From contig JAMPGN010000052.1 of assembly GCA_023663915.1 (NCBI GenBank), positions 1 to 20,353 on the forward strand: DNA of 20,353 nt. Reading direction: 5' to 3'. Each line of letters opens with the position of its first letter. Within the stretch, counting starts at the first letter, position 1. The position numbers were made by a program, and so were the translations under genes. The notes under the pieces are model-generated. The model had not been told where the DNA came from. It did not search any database and was given only the letters and a program-made list of their open reading frames with translations. This DNA comes from Eubacterium sp. Its GTDB lineage: Bacteria > Bacillota_A > Clostridia > Lachnospirales > Lachnospiraceae. Positions 8,356 through 16,336 of the stretch are shown piece after piece.

Positions 8356-10146
8356 ATGAAAAAGTATTTTCAAAAGGCAACAGCGCTTCTGACAGCCGCT
8401 ACAATGGTTGCCTCCCTGACTGCCTGCGGTGGTTCCGATGCGGCTGATACGCCTGCACAGGATGCGGCGCCGGCTGAGGAGAGTGCGGCTCAGACAGATG
8501 CAGGAACGGATGCGGCTTCTGGCGAGGCTTCCGAAAGCGCGGGCGATACTGCCGAAGCGACGGGAGATCCTTTCATGAAGTTCGCGGAGCCAGTAGAGAT
8601 CCACATCGGGCAGCAGGCATATCCTACGCTGAAATTCCCGGATGGCGACACCAACGAGGATAATGTGTACACCCGTTATCTGATGGAAAACTTCAATATC
8701 CAGGTTGTAGTGGACTGGTCGGCAGCCACAGGCAATGATTATACCCAGAAGGTAAACTTATGTATTGCCAGCAATACGCTGCCAGACGGTATGCAGTGCG
8801 GACGTAAGGAGATGCTTGCAGCGGCGAAGTCCGATCTGCTCTATGATTTCACGGAGCTTTTCCCGCAATATGCATCGCCGCAGGTACGTGCTATCATGGA
8901 TTCCGGTGATGGTTCCGCTTATGAGTATTCCATGTATAACGGCAAGCAGGTATGTACAGTAGGCGTGGACGTAGCGACTTCCGGAGAATCCATGGTAAAT
9001 ATCCGCCAGGACTGGCTGGATGACTTAGGACTGGATGCACCGGAGACATTGGATGACATCGAGGAAATCGCCAGAGCATTCAAAGAGAACAAACCGGCGG
9101 GAGATGCCACGATTCCGATTGCAGGTCCTGACAAGAATAACACATGTTATACAAATTTCCTTCAGGCAGGTGTTTCAAGCTGCGGTTTTGAGCCGGTATT
9201 TGCCGCATATGACGCATATCCGGGTTACTGGGTTGAGGGAGATGATGGACAGATTGTTTATGGAACGAACACAGAGAACAGCCGCAAAGCGTTTGAAAGG
9301 CTTGCAAGCTGGTATCAGGAAGGTCTGATCGATCCGGAGATGGGTGTACGTGACCAGGCTGACGAGCAGATCAATGCGGGTAATGTAGGTATGTACTTCT
9401 GTGCATGGTGGAAGATTGGCTATGGTATTACAGACGCTTACAGAAATGATCCTACGGCGAACTGGCAGTCTTACATCGTGAAATCGGAAGATGGCAAATG
9501 GAACACGAGAGAGCAGTGTCCGGTTGCTTCTTATTGTATTTTCAATAAGAACATTTCCGAAGATGTTGCCAAGGCAGGGCTGATCATCAACAACGTATGG
9601 GTTCGTGATGAGAACAAACTGACAACGGAATACGGTGCAAATACTTCTATTTACTGGTATCCGCTGCGTAATTCCATGGGTGCACTTGACGAGTGTGAAG
9701 TAACCTATGATGCTCTGATGCAGGTACTGAATGGAGAGAAGACAGCAGAAGATTTCAACCGCGGTACAGACGATGCATATAAGCTGCTTTACAATGACTG
9801 TGTGACAGTTACCGATTGTATCAAGGACTACACGGCAGGCAGCAATGAACTTGGCATTGAGAATTTTGATGTTGACAATACAAACTTCCCTCGTCTTTAC
9901 TCGATTCTGGCAGGTGTTAGACCTTCCGCACTGAGCCGTCCTGACAAGAGTGTATACAGCGCTTGCTATAGTCAGACTGACACCATGGAAGCGAAATGGG
10001 CGAACCTTGAGACGGCGGAGAAAGAAATGGCGCTCCGCATCATCACGGGCAAAGATGACATCAGCGCATTTGATGCTTTTGTAGAAAAGTGGAATAATGA
10101 AGGCGGTTCTGAGATTACTGCCGAAGTGCAGGCGCAGGCCGAATAA
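8356..10146 (+). CDS. Extracellular sugar-binding lipoprotein of an ABC importer
   Basis: Captures a carbohydrate outside the cell and hands it to the two permeases encoded downstream. The N-terminus is a lipoprotein signal: basic MKKYFQK, hydrophobic core, lipobox LTAC with lipidated C24. An Ala/Glu/Asp/Ser/Thr-rich spacer follows to about residue 70, a typical surface tether. The mature ~520-residue body resembles the large family-1 solute-binding proteins associated with YesM/YesN (LplA/YtcQ type), which is larger than classic maltose-binding proteins. ATG 8356 is preferred: AAGGAGG at 8340-8346 is 9 bases away, against only 3 for ATG 8350. The gene is probably regulated by the two-component pair just upstream. 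The sugar cannot be read from sequence; the two glycosidases downstream suggest an oligosaccharide with alpha-linked side groups. Confidence 0.88.
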   Translation: MKKYFQKATALLTAATMVASLTACGGSDAADTPAQDAAPAEESAAQTDAGTDAASGEASESAGDTAEATGDPFMKFAEPVEIHIGQQAYPTLKFPDGDTNEDNVYTRYLMENFNIQVVVDWSAATGNDYTQKVNLCIASNTLPDGMQCGRKEMLAAAKSDLLYDFTELFPQYASPQVRAIMDSGDGSAYEYSMYNGKQVCTVGVDVATSGESMVNIRQDWLDDLGLDAPETLDDIEEIARAFKENKPAGDATIPIAGPDKNNTCYTNFLQAGVSSCGFEPVFAAYDAYPGYWVEGDDGQIVYGTNTENSRKAFERLASWYQEGLIDPEMGVRDQADEQINAGNVGMYFCAWWKIGYGITDAYRNDPTANWQSYIVKSEDGKWNTREQCPVASYCIFNKNISEDVAKAGLIINNVWVRDENKLTTEYGANTSIYWYPLRNSMGALDECEVTYDALMQVLNGEKTAEDFNRGTDDAYKLLYNDCVTVTDCIKDYTAGSNELGIENFDVDNTNFPRLYSILAGVRPSALSRPDKSVYSACYSQTDTMEAKWANLETAEKEMALRIITGKDDISAFDAFVEKWNNEGGSEITAEVQAQAE

Positions 10147-10169
10147 TTGAAAGAACTGATAGTATTCAT

Positions 10170-10202
10170 AGGGTAGTCTTTCTTTTGGAGGACTACCCTT
10201 TT
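10170..10202 (+). terminator. Hairpin between binding-protein and permease genes (partial terminator or stabiliser)
   Basis: AGGGTAGTC (10170-10178) pairs with GACTACCCT (10191-10199) around a 12-base loop, followed by only four T (10199-10202). The 9-bp stem lies 24 bases after the stop of the binding-protein gene and before the first permease. The short T run suggests partial termination or 3'-end protection, which would allow more binding protein than permease to be made. Confidence 0.6.
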
Positions 10203-10229
10203 CAAATGATATTCAGAGAGGTAACGAAT

Positions 10230-11129
10230 ATGAAACCGAAAAGACATCTAAAATTGCAGACACATTATTTGATCATGACGCTGCCGGGGCTTTTATGGCT
10301 GTTTTTCTTTTCGATTGTACCGCTTCGCGGCATCGTGATGGCTTTTGAGAATTACAATCCCGGATTGGGATTATGGAAATCCCCCCTTGTTGGACTGGAA
10401 AATTTCAAATACCTCTTTTCGCTGGGAGACGCGAAGAGGGTAATTATCAATACAATTATCATAGCAGGTTCCAAGATTATTTTAAACATATTGGTGCCGT
10501 TGACTTTTGCGCTTCTGCTCAATGAAGTAAAACATTTGCGTTACAAGAAGGTGGTGCAGACGGCTGTTTATCTTCCGCACTTTCTTTCCTGGGTTATCTT
10601 AGCGAGTGTACTGCTCAACGTATTCAGCTTGGATGGGATTATCAACCAGATTATGCAGCTTATGGGAAAGGATTCTGTGATCTGGTTCAGTGAATCCAAA
10701 TATTTCAGACAGTTGGTGATCGGGACGGACGTGTGGAAGGAGTTTGGCTTTAACGCCGTAATCTATCTGGCAGCGCTGACTGGAATCGACCCAACGTTGT
10801 ATGAGGCGGCGGCGATAGATGGGTGTAGCAGATGGAAACAGATCTTAAACATTACGCTGCCGGGCATTGCGGGCACGATTATCCTGATGGCGGTATTAGG
10901 GCTTGGCAATGCGTTAAATGCGGGATTTGATCAGGTATTTAACTTATATAATCCAATGGTTTATTCCACGGGGGATATTCTTGATACATGGGTATACCGT
11001 ATCGGACTTGTTAATCTGCAATTCTCCTTGGCGACGACGGCGGGACTTTTTAAATCGGTGATCAGCTTTTTCATGATCGTGATCTCTTACTGGGCTGCCT
11101 ACAAATTTGCAGACTACAAAATTTTCTGA
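10230..11129 (+). CDS. ABC sugar permease, LplB/MalF type
   Basis: First membrane subunit of the sugar importer. The 299-residue product has about six hydrophobic segments beginning with LIMTLPGLLWLFFFSIVPL, and the binding-protein-dependent permease signature (EAA loop) starting at E192: EAAAIDGCSRWKQILNITLP, which docks onto the ATPase. The frame extends up to TTG 10185, but ATG 10230 is chosen because AGAGAGG at 10215-10221 lies 8 bases upstream and the 10185 start would lie within the hairpin. No ATPase gene is encoded in this operon, as is common for Firmicutes family-1 sugar importers that share an MsmX-like ATPase; that last point is inference from the family. Confidence 0.9.
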   Translation: MKPKRHLKLQTHYLIMTLPGLLWLFFFSIVPLRGIVMAFENYNPGLGLWKSPLVGLENFKYLFSLGDAKRVIINTIIIAGSKIILNILVPLTFALLLNEVKHLRYKKVVQTAVYLPHFLSWVILASVLLNVFSLDGIINQIMQLMGKDSVIWFSESKYFRQLVIGTDVWKEFGFNAVIYLAALTGIDPTLYEAAAIDGCSRWKQILNITLPGIAGTIILMAVLGLGNALNAGFDQVFNLYNPMVYSTGDILDTWVYRIGLVNLQFSLATTAGLFKSVISFFMIVISYWAAYKFADYKIF

Positions 11130-11151
11130 TAGGATATAGGAGGAGTTGTAT

Positions 11152-12039
11152 ATGGTACGAAAAAAAACGTTGGGGAGTAAACTGTTTACGATATTTTTGT
11201 ATACCTTTCTGGGACTGCTGGCATTGACTTGTCTGTATCCGATCTGGTATGCATTCTGCCTGTCCATATCGGATAAGACGGCGGCCAATTCCGGTCTGGT
11301 GACGATCATGCCTGTGGGATTTTCGACCATTGCCTACAAGGAGATCATGGGCGATGCGAAATTCTTTCATTCCTTCTGGGTGTCTGTGCAGAGAACCGTA
11401 CTTGGGACGGCATTTACCATGTTAGTTATGATTATGATGGGATATCCTCTTGCCAAATCGAAGAAAGAGTTTAAGTTGCGGAATATTATCATGTGGTTAC
11501 TGATGTTTTGTATGGTGTTCAATGCGGGGACGATCCCATGGTATATGACAATGGTGTCATATAAATTGATCGATAAAATATGGGGACTGATTCTCTGTGG
11601 TAGTCTTCCGGTGTTTAATTTGATTATTGTCATGAACTTTTTCAGAGGTATTCCCAGTGACTTGGAGGAGGCTGCAAGGGTGGACGGTGCAGGTCCGTGG
11701 CGTATCCTGTTCCAGATCGTGGTGCCCTGTTCGGTGCCTGTCATTGCGACGATGGTGTTGTTTACCAGCGTAGGATACTGGAATGAGTTTTTCCAAGGGT
11801 TGGTATTGTCTACCAGTGACAAGCATTACCCGCTGCAGACATATATTCAGCAGATGGTGGTCAATACGCAGAGTGCGGCGAATATGAGTCCGGACGAACT
11901 GAAGCTGATGAGCCAGCTTTCCAACAAATCGTTGGATGCGGCGAAGGTGTTTATCGCCATGGTGCCGATGTTAGTGATTTATCCTTTTATCCAGAAGTAT
12001 TTTGTAACCGGAATGATGGTTGGGGCTGTGAAGGGTTAA
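11152..12039 (+). CDS. ABC sugar permease, LplC/MalG type
   Basis: Second membrane subunit of the importer, 295 residues with about six hydrophobic segments. It has the EAA loop from E173 (EAARVDGAGPWRILFQIVVP) and the family's typical start, a basic tail then a helix ending LTCLYPIWYAFCLSIS. It ends KYFVTGMMVGAVKG, the characteristic C-terminus of this subunit. The chosen start is ATG 11152, 6 bases after TAGGAGGAG (11137-11145); the in-frame TTG 11146 abuts that site and is unlikely. It follows the first permease by 22 bases, so the two are co-transcribed. A strong cluster of hairpins begins right after its stop codon. Confidence 0.9.
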   Translation: MVRKKTLGSKLFTIFLYTFLGLLALTCLYPIWYAFCLSISDKTAANSGLVTIMPVGFSTIAYKEIMGDAKFFHSFWVSVQRTVLGTAFTMLVMIMMGYPLAKSKKEFKLRNIIMWLLMFCMVFNAGTIPWYMTMVSYKLIDKIWGLILCGSLPVFNLIIVMNFFRGIPSDLEEAARVDGAGPWRILFQIVVPCSVPVIATMVLFTSVGYWNEFFQGLVLSTSDKHYPLQTYIQQMVVNTQSAANMSPDELKLMSQLSNKSLDAAKVFIAMVPMLVIYPFIQKYFVTGMMVGAVKG

Positions 12040-12041
12040 AA

Positions 12042-12101
12042 AGAGATGAAGATTTTCTAAGGCGTCAAAAGACGCCGTCTAAGAAAATCTAAGTCATCTC
12101 T
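12042..12101 (+). other. Long three-tier hairpin after the permease genes
   Basis: Three nested inverted repeats form one long stem: AGAGATGA (12042-12049) with TCATCTCT (12094-12101), AGATTTTCT (12050-12058) with AGAAAATCT (12082-12090), and GGCGTC (12061-12066) with GACGCC (12071-12076) around an AAAA loop. Small internal bulges separate the tiers. There are 23 paired positions in all, and no T run follows, so it does not fit a standard terminator. It begins two bases after the permease stop and may protect or process the upstream mRNA, or limit read-through. Confidence 0.72.
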
Positions 12102-12102
12102 G

Positions 12103-12129
12103 GAAGAATCGCTTAAGAAGCGATTCTTC
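12103..12129 (+). other. Second strong hairpin upstream of the GH31 gene
   Basis: GAAGAATCGCTT (12103-12114) and AAGCGATTCTTC (12118-12129) are perfect complements of 12 bases around an AAG loop. It starts one base after the previous long hairpin and is likewise not followed by a T run. The rest of the gap to the GH31 gene (12130-12207) contains the ribosome site but no promoter I could support. Confidence 0.7.
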
Positions 12130-12207
12130 TGGATGGTGGATAGAGACATGTTTGTGAGGTAGATGGAATATAGAGTGGAGTTAGGCTGTATAGGAGGAGA
12201 TAGGAGT

Positions 12208-14196
12208 ATGTTGTGGCAGGAAGAAAATCGATTGATGAGGAGGTTTGACAGGGAGCTCCTAATGATAGAAGGGTGGGGAGACAACGGATTGCGTGTCCGT
12301 GCGATCCTGAAAGGACAACCGGAGGAGACGAATTATGGGCTGATATATGGGGAAGGGCATCCGGCGCAGGTTGCGATTGAGGGGAATCATGGCTGGATTG
12401 TGAATGGGAAGATCAAATGTGAAGTGCTACCCACCGGAAAACTCCGGTTTTATAACCAGGACGGAAAGGTGCTTCTTGAGGAGTATGACAGAAACCGGTT
12501 TCGCAAGGAAGACGAAGGTTTCAGCAGTGCGTTGGAACTAAATCCACGCACGTTTGCACCCATCCGGGGGACAGAGAATTATCGACTCACGGTGCGCTTT
12601 GAGGCGGCTGACGAGAGAATTTACGGTATGGGGCAGTACCAGCAGGAGAATTTGAATTTGAAGGGCTGTATCGTGGAGATGGCGCAGCGAAACTCGCAGG
12701 TGAGTGTGCCGTTTATGCTTTCCAGTGCTGGATATGGTTTGTTCTGGAACAATCCAGGCATTGGTAAGGTTGTTTTTGGGAATAACCTGACTGAGTGGGA
12801 GGCATATTCCACGCGACAGATGGATTATTGGATCTGCGCAGGCGACACACCGGCGCAGATTGAGGAGGCGTTTGCGGATGTGGTGGGTAAGGCACCCATG
12901 ATGCCGGATTACGGTATGGGATTCTGGCAGTGCAAGCTGCGCTATCAGACGCAGGAGGAGTTGATGCAGGTTGCAAGGGAATATAAGCGTCGCAATGTGC
13001 CCGTGTCAGTGATTGTCATTGATTATTTCCACTGGCCACATCAGGGAGACTGGTGCTTCGATCCGGAATACTGGCCTGATCCTGTGGCAATGGTACGAGA
13101 ATTAAAGGAGATGGGGATGGAGCTTATGGTATCTGTCTGGCCTACGGTGGAGGAGGGCAGTGTCAATTACCATGAGATGTTGGAAAAAGGATTTCTGACC
13201 GCCTCAGAAGCCGGCAACCGGATGAGTCATCTTGGAAGGACATGTTTCGTAGATATGACGAATCCGCAGGCAAGGACGTACTTGTGGGAAAAGTTAAAGA
13301 AGAATTACTATCAGTATGGCATCAAGATTTTCTGGCTGGATGAGGCGGAGCCGGAGTACACGAAATATGAGTACGACAATTATCATTATCAGCTTGGCGC
13401 CGATATGGAGATCGGCAATCTTTACCCGAGAGAATATGCAAGAATGGCATATGAAGGCATGACAGAGGAGGGGCAAGAGAATATTCTGAACTTGATCAGA
13501 AGTGCTTGGGTCGGCAGTCAGCGGTACGGTACACTTGTGTGGAGCGGGGATATTGATTCTAGTTTCCGTTCTCTGCGCAGCCAGTTTGCCGCAGGATTAA
13601 ATATCGGCATGGCGGGAATCCCGTGGTGGACGACGGATATTGGTGGCTTCCATGGCGGCGAGATTACCGATCCGGATTTTATCGAATGTCTGATTCGCTG
13701 GTTTGAATATGGAACTTTCTGTCCGGTGATGCGTCTGCACGGGGATAGGGAACCGCACAGCGCGCCGATTGGCACGAAAGGCGGCGGCTCCGTACCTAGT
13801 GGCGCTTCCAACGAGATCTGGACCTATGGGGAGGAGGCGTGCGGTATCTTCACGGAGCATATTAGGCTGCGTGAGAAGTTAAGACTCTATCTGACACAGA
13901 CGATGCGCCAGGCACATGAAAAGGGAACACCGGTTATTCGTACCTTGTTCTATAATGTCCCGGAAGATGAAGAGTGTTGGAAAGTGGAAGACGAATTTTT
14001 CTTAGGGGATGATCTGCTTGTATGCCCTGTGTTGTATGCCGGATGCAGGAGCAGGGAGGTATATCTGCCTGCAGGATGCCGTTTCAGGGATATTCGGGAC
14101 GGCCAGGTCTATGAGGGCGGACAGAGGCTTGTGTTCGATGCGCCGCTTGCATCGATTCCGGTGTTTGCAAGAGAGGGTAAATTATGCGATATATAG
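12208..14196 (+). CDS. Glycoside hydrolase family 31 enzyme (alpha-xylosidase/alpha-glucosidase type)
   Basis: Retaining alpha-glycosidase that would remove an alpha-linked xylose or glucose from the imported oligosaccharide. It has no signal peptide, so it acts in the cytoplasm. The 662-residue protein starts with a beta-rich N-terminal domain followed by the (beta/alpha)8 barrel. The nucleophile is expected at D378 in FWLDEAEPE and the acid/base at D448 in WSGDIDSSF; WWTTDIGGFHGG and FCPVMRLHG are further GH31 hallmarks. The WLDEAEPE form is the one I associate with alpha-xylosidase-like GH31 members, but specificity cannot be settled by eye. ATG 12208 is preferred over ATG 12163, because AGGAGG at 12192-12197 lies 10 bases before it and the GH31-like sequence begins there. 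Its last 13 bases overlap the GH36 gene, indicating coupled translation. Confidence 0.87.
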   Translation: MLWQEENRLMRRFDRELLMIEGWGDNGLRVRAILKGQPEETNYGLIYGEGHPAQVAIEGNHGWIVNGKIKCEVLPTGKLRFYNQDGKVLLEEYDRNRFRKEDEGFSSALELNPRTFAPIRGTENYRLTVRFEAADERIYGMGQYQQENLNLKGCIVEMAQRNSQVSVPFMLSSAGYGLFWNNPGIGKVVFGNNLTEWEAYSTRQMDYWICAGDTPAQIEEAFADVVGKAPMMPDYGMGFWQCKLRYQTQEELMQVAREYKRRNVPVSVIVIDYFHWPHQGDWCFDPEYWPDPVAMVRELKEMGMELMVSVWPTVEEGSVNYHEMLEKGFLTASEAGNRMSHLGRTCFVDMTNPQARTYLWEKLKKNYYQYGIKIFWLDEAEPEYTKYEYDNYHYQLGADMEIGNLYPREYARMAYEGMTEEGQENILNLIRSAWVGSQRYGTLVWSGDIDSSFRSLRSQFAAGLNIGMAGIPWWTTDIGGFHGGEITDPDFIECLIRWFEYGTFCPVMRLHGDREPHSAPIGTKGGGSVPSGASNEIWTYGEEACGIFTEHIRLREKLRLYLTQTMRQAHEKGTPVIRTLFYNVPEDEECWKVEDEFFLGDDLLVCPVLYAGCRSREVYLPAGCRFRDIRDGQVYEGGQRLVFDAPLASIPVFAREGKLCDI

Positions 14197-16304
14197 ATGT
14201 TCTTGAAAATGGTGTAAGGTTATTGTTTGGTGTGGACGAACAAGAGCGGTTGTTGCTATTCTATGTTTCGACGAAAGAACTCGATTGGAAGAAAATAACA
14301 ACGGATGTGCGGGAGTTTTCTCCGGTGGAGATTATCGTGACAGGTGGAAACTGCCCGGAAGACCGGTTGGGGCATAAATTAGTGCATACTTCCGCGGGAA
14401 TCGGACTCAAATTTCGATCCTATGTAAGACAGGAAGAAGCAGGCGGCTGTCAGTATATTTTTCATACCATAAATGAAGAATACGGGCTGGCGGTCGATCT
14501 GCATTATCGTTTCTATGATGGACTACAGGTATTTACCTGTTTTACGCAGATTTGCAATGTTGGGCAGGAATCGCAGGGGTTGGAGGCAGTGACCTCCTTT
14601 TCCCTGCATGGATTTGATGTTTACGGGGACCAAGAGTATGAGCAGCGTTACCGGCTTCATATGGTGCATAATGGCTGGCAGAAGGAACTTGCATGGAAAA
14701 GTTATACGCTTCCCGAACTGGGGCTTAGCGCTTCCCAAGAGAGAGGGCGCTATAATAGCTCCAAGATGATCTCCATCACGAATACGGGGGCATGGTCAAC
14801 GAAAGACTACTTACCACTTGGGATGCTGGAAGATATGGAGATGGGTGAATGTCTTGCGTGGCAGATTGAACATAATGGCTCATGGCATTGGGAGATCGCG
14901 GAACATGCGGGAATGCTTTTCTTAAAGGTAACTGGTCCGACGGAGCTGTATGCACACTGGTATCGTGGACTTGCACCGCAAGAATGCTTCGTCAGCGTTC
15001 CAGTGAGCGTTGTCTGTAAGGAGGGAGATGCCCGTGATGCGGCCGTGGAGCTGACCAGATATCGGAGAAGGATTCGACGTGAGAATGAGGATAACCGGAA
15101 TATGCCGGTGATCTTTAATGATTATATGAATTGTCTGTGGGGGAAACCGACGACGGAAGAAGAACTTCCCTTAATTGATATGGCGGCGGCGGTCGGATGT
15201 GAATATTATTGTATCGATTGTGGCTGGTACAGTGCCGGCGAATGGTGGAATCATGTAGGAGAATGGATACCGTCTATAGAGCGTTTCCCGGTGACGGAGC
15301 AATTTCCAAAAGGGCTTGTTTCGCTGCTTGACTATGTGAAATCCAAAGGCATGGTGCCTGGGCTTTGGTTGGAACTTGAGGTTATGGGCTTGCACTGTCC
15401 TCTAGCGGCGCAAAAGCCGGATAGCTGGTTTTTCATGCGGCACGGCAAACGAGTAAAAGAGAAATCTCGTTATCAGCTTGATTTTAGGAATCCTGATGTG
15501 CGTGAGTTCGCAAGTAATGTCATCCGCAGGCTGGTAGAAGAGTATGGTGTGGGTTATATCAAGATGGATTATAATATCGAGCCAGGAATTGGGACGGATT
15601 ATGAGGCGGACAGTCCGGGCGACGGGCTTTTCGAGCATCAGCAGGCGTATCTGAGCTGGCTTGCGAATATTTTTGCAAAGTATCCGCAACTTGTCATCGA
15701 GAATTGCGGAAGCGGCGGAATGCGTATGGATTATGCCATGCTAAAACTTTGTAGCGTTCAATCCACCAGCGATATGGAAGATTACCGAATCTACTCCACG
15801 ATTGCGGTGAATGCACCTTTGGCGCTGACACCGGAGCAGGCGGCAGTCTGGTCTTATCCGCTGACGGCTCACGACGAGGAAGAGACGGTCTTCAATATGG
15901 TCAATGTAATGCTTCTGCGCATTCACCAGAGCGGACATTTATTCCGGTTAGGGGAGAACTGCCGGGAACTGATTGCGGAGGCAATCACATACTATAAGGA
16001 AACACGCAAAGACAGACGTGATGCAGAACCGTTCTGGCCTCTCGGATTTGGCAGCTATCAGGATGACTGGGTGTGCCTTGGATTAAAAGGGGCGCACAGG
16101 ACTTATCTGGCAGTATGGAGAAGAGGCGGTGAGAAGGCAGAATGTAGGTTGCCACTGCCGCAGTATCGGGGAAAGCAGGTACAAGTGCGCTGCGCGTATC
16201 CGGCAGGGAAAGTGGTGAAGTCTGTGTGGGATGAAAAAGAAGGCTGTCTTACGGTTACGTTCGAGATGAAGGTTATGGCGAGGGTTTTTGAGATAACCGG
16301 ATGA
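14184..16304 (+). CDS. Glycoside hydrolase family 36 enzyme, probable alpha-galactosidase
   Basis: Retaining alpha-galactosidase-like enzyme acting in the cytoplasm (no signal peptide), likely removing terminal alpha-galactose. At 706 residues it matches GH36 length: an N-terminal beta-sandwich (~1-310), then a barrel beginning at NDYMNCLWGKPTTEEELPLI and YYCIDCGWY, and a C-terminal beta domain. The expected nucleophile is D462 in VGYIKMDYN; the likely acid/base is D530 in QSTSDMEDY, just after NCGSGGMRMDY. GAGAGGG at 14171-14177 lies 6 bases before ATG 14184, so the overlap with the preceding gene is real. Sharing an operon with the GH31 enzyme suggests stepwise removal of two different alpha-linked sugars. 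Other GH36 activities (alpha-N-acetylgalactosaminidase, transglycosidase) are possible but less likely. Confidence 0.87.
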   Translation: MRYIDVLENGVRLLFGVDEQERLLLFYVSTKELDWKKITTDVREFSPVEIIVTGGNCPEDRLGHKLVHTSAGIGLKFRSYVRQEEAGGCQYIFHTINEEYGLAVDLHYRFYDGLQVFTCFTQICNVGQESQGLEAVTSFSLHGFDVYGDQEYEQRYRLHMVHNGWQKELAWKSYTLPELGLSASQERGRYNSSKMISITNTGAWSTKDYLPLGMLEDMEMGECLAWQIEHNGSWHWEIAEHAGMLFLKVTGPTELYAHWYRGLAPQECFVSVPVSVVCKEGDARDAAVELTRYRRRIRRENEDNRNMPVIFNDYMNCLWGKPTTEEELPLIDMAAAVGCEYYCIDCGWYSAGEWWNHVGEWIPSIERFPVTEQFPKGLVSLLDYVKSKGMVPGLWLELEVMGLHCPLAAQKPDSWFFMRHGKRVKEKSRYQLDFRNPDVREFASNVIRRLVEEYGVGYIKMDYNIEPGIGTDYEADSPGDGLFEHQQAYLSWLANIFAKYPQLVIENCGSGGMRMDYAMLKLCSVQSTSDMEDYRIYSTIAVNAPLALTPEQAAVWSYPLTAHDEEETVFNMVNVMLLRIHQSGHLFRLGENCRELIAEAITYYKETRKDRRDAEPFWPLGFGSYQDDWVCLGLKGAHRTYLAVWRRGGEKAECRLPLPQYRGKQVQVRCAYPAGKVVKSVWDEKEGCLTVTFEMKVMARVFEITG

Positions 16305-16336
16305 GTTTCCAAGAAACTGGAACAATCAAAATATTT
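16304..16336. terminator. Weak hairpin between convergent genes
   Basis: AGTTTC (16304-16309) pairs with GAAACT (16313-16318) around a CAA loop, with T-rich sequence further on (16332-16338). This is the only structure in the 32-base gap between the GH36 gene and the oppositely oriented specificity-subunit gene. The stem is short and the T run distant, so termination here is tentative. Confidence 0.3.

Noticed and set aside
12130..12207. Possible promoter for the GH31 gene (TTGTGA at 12152-12157).
   Set aside because: No -10 hexamer exists at 16-18 bases from it, so an independent promoter is not supported.
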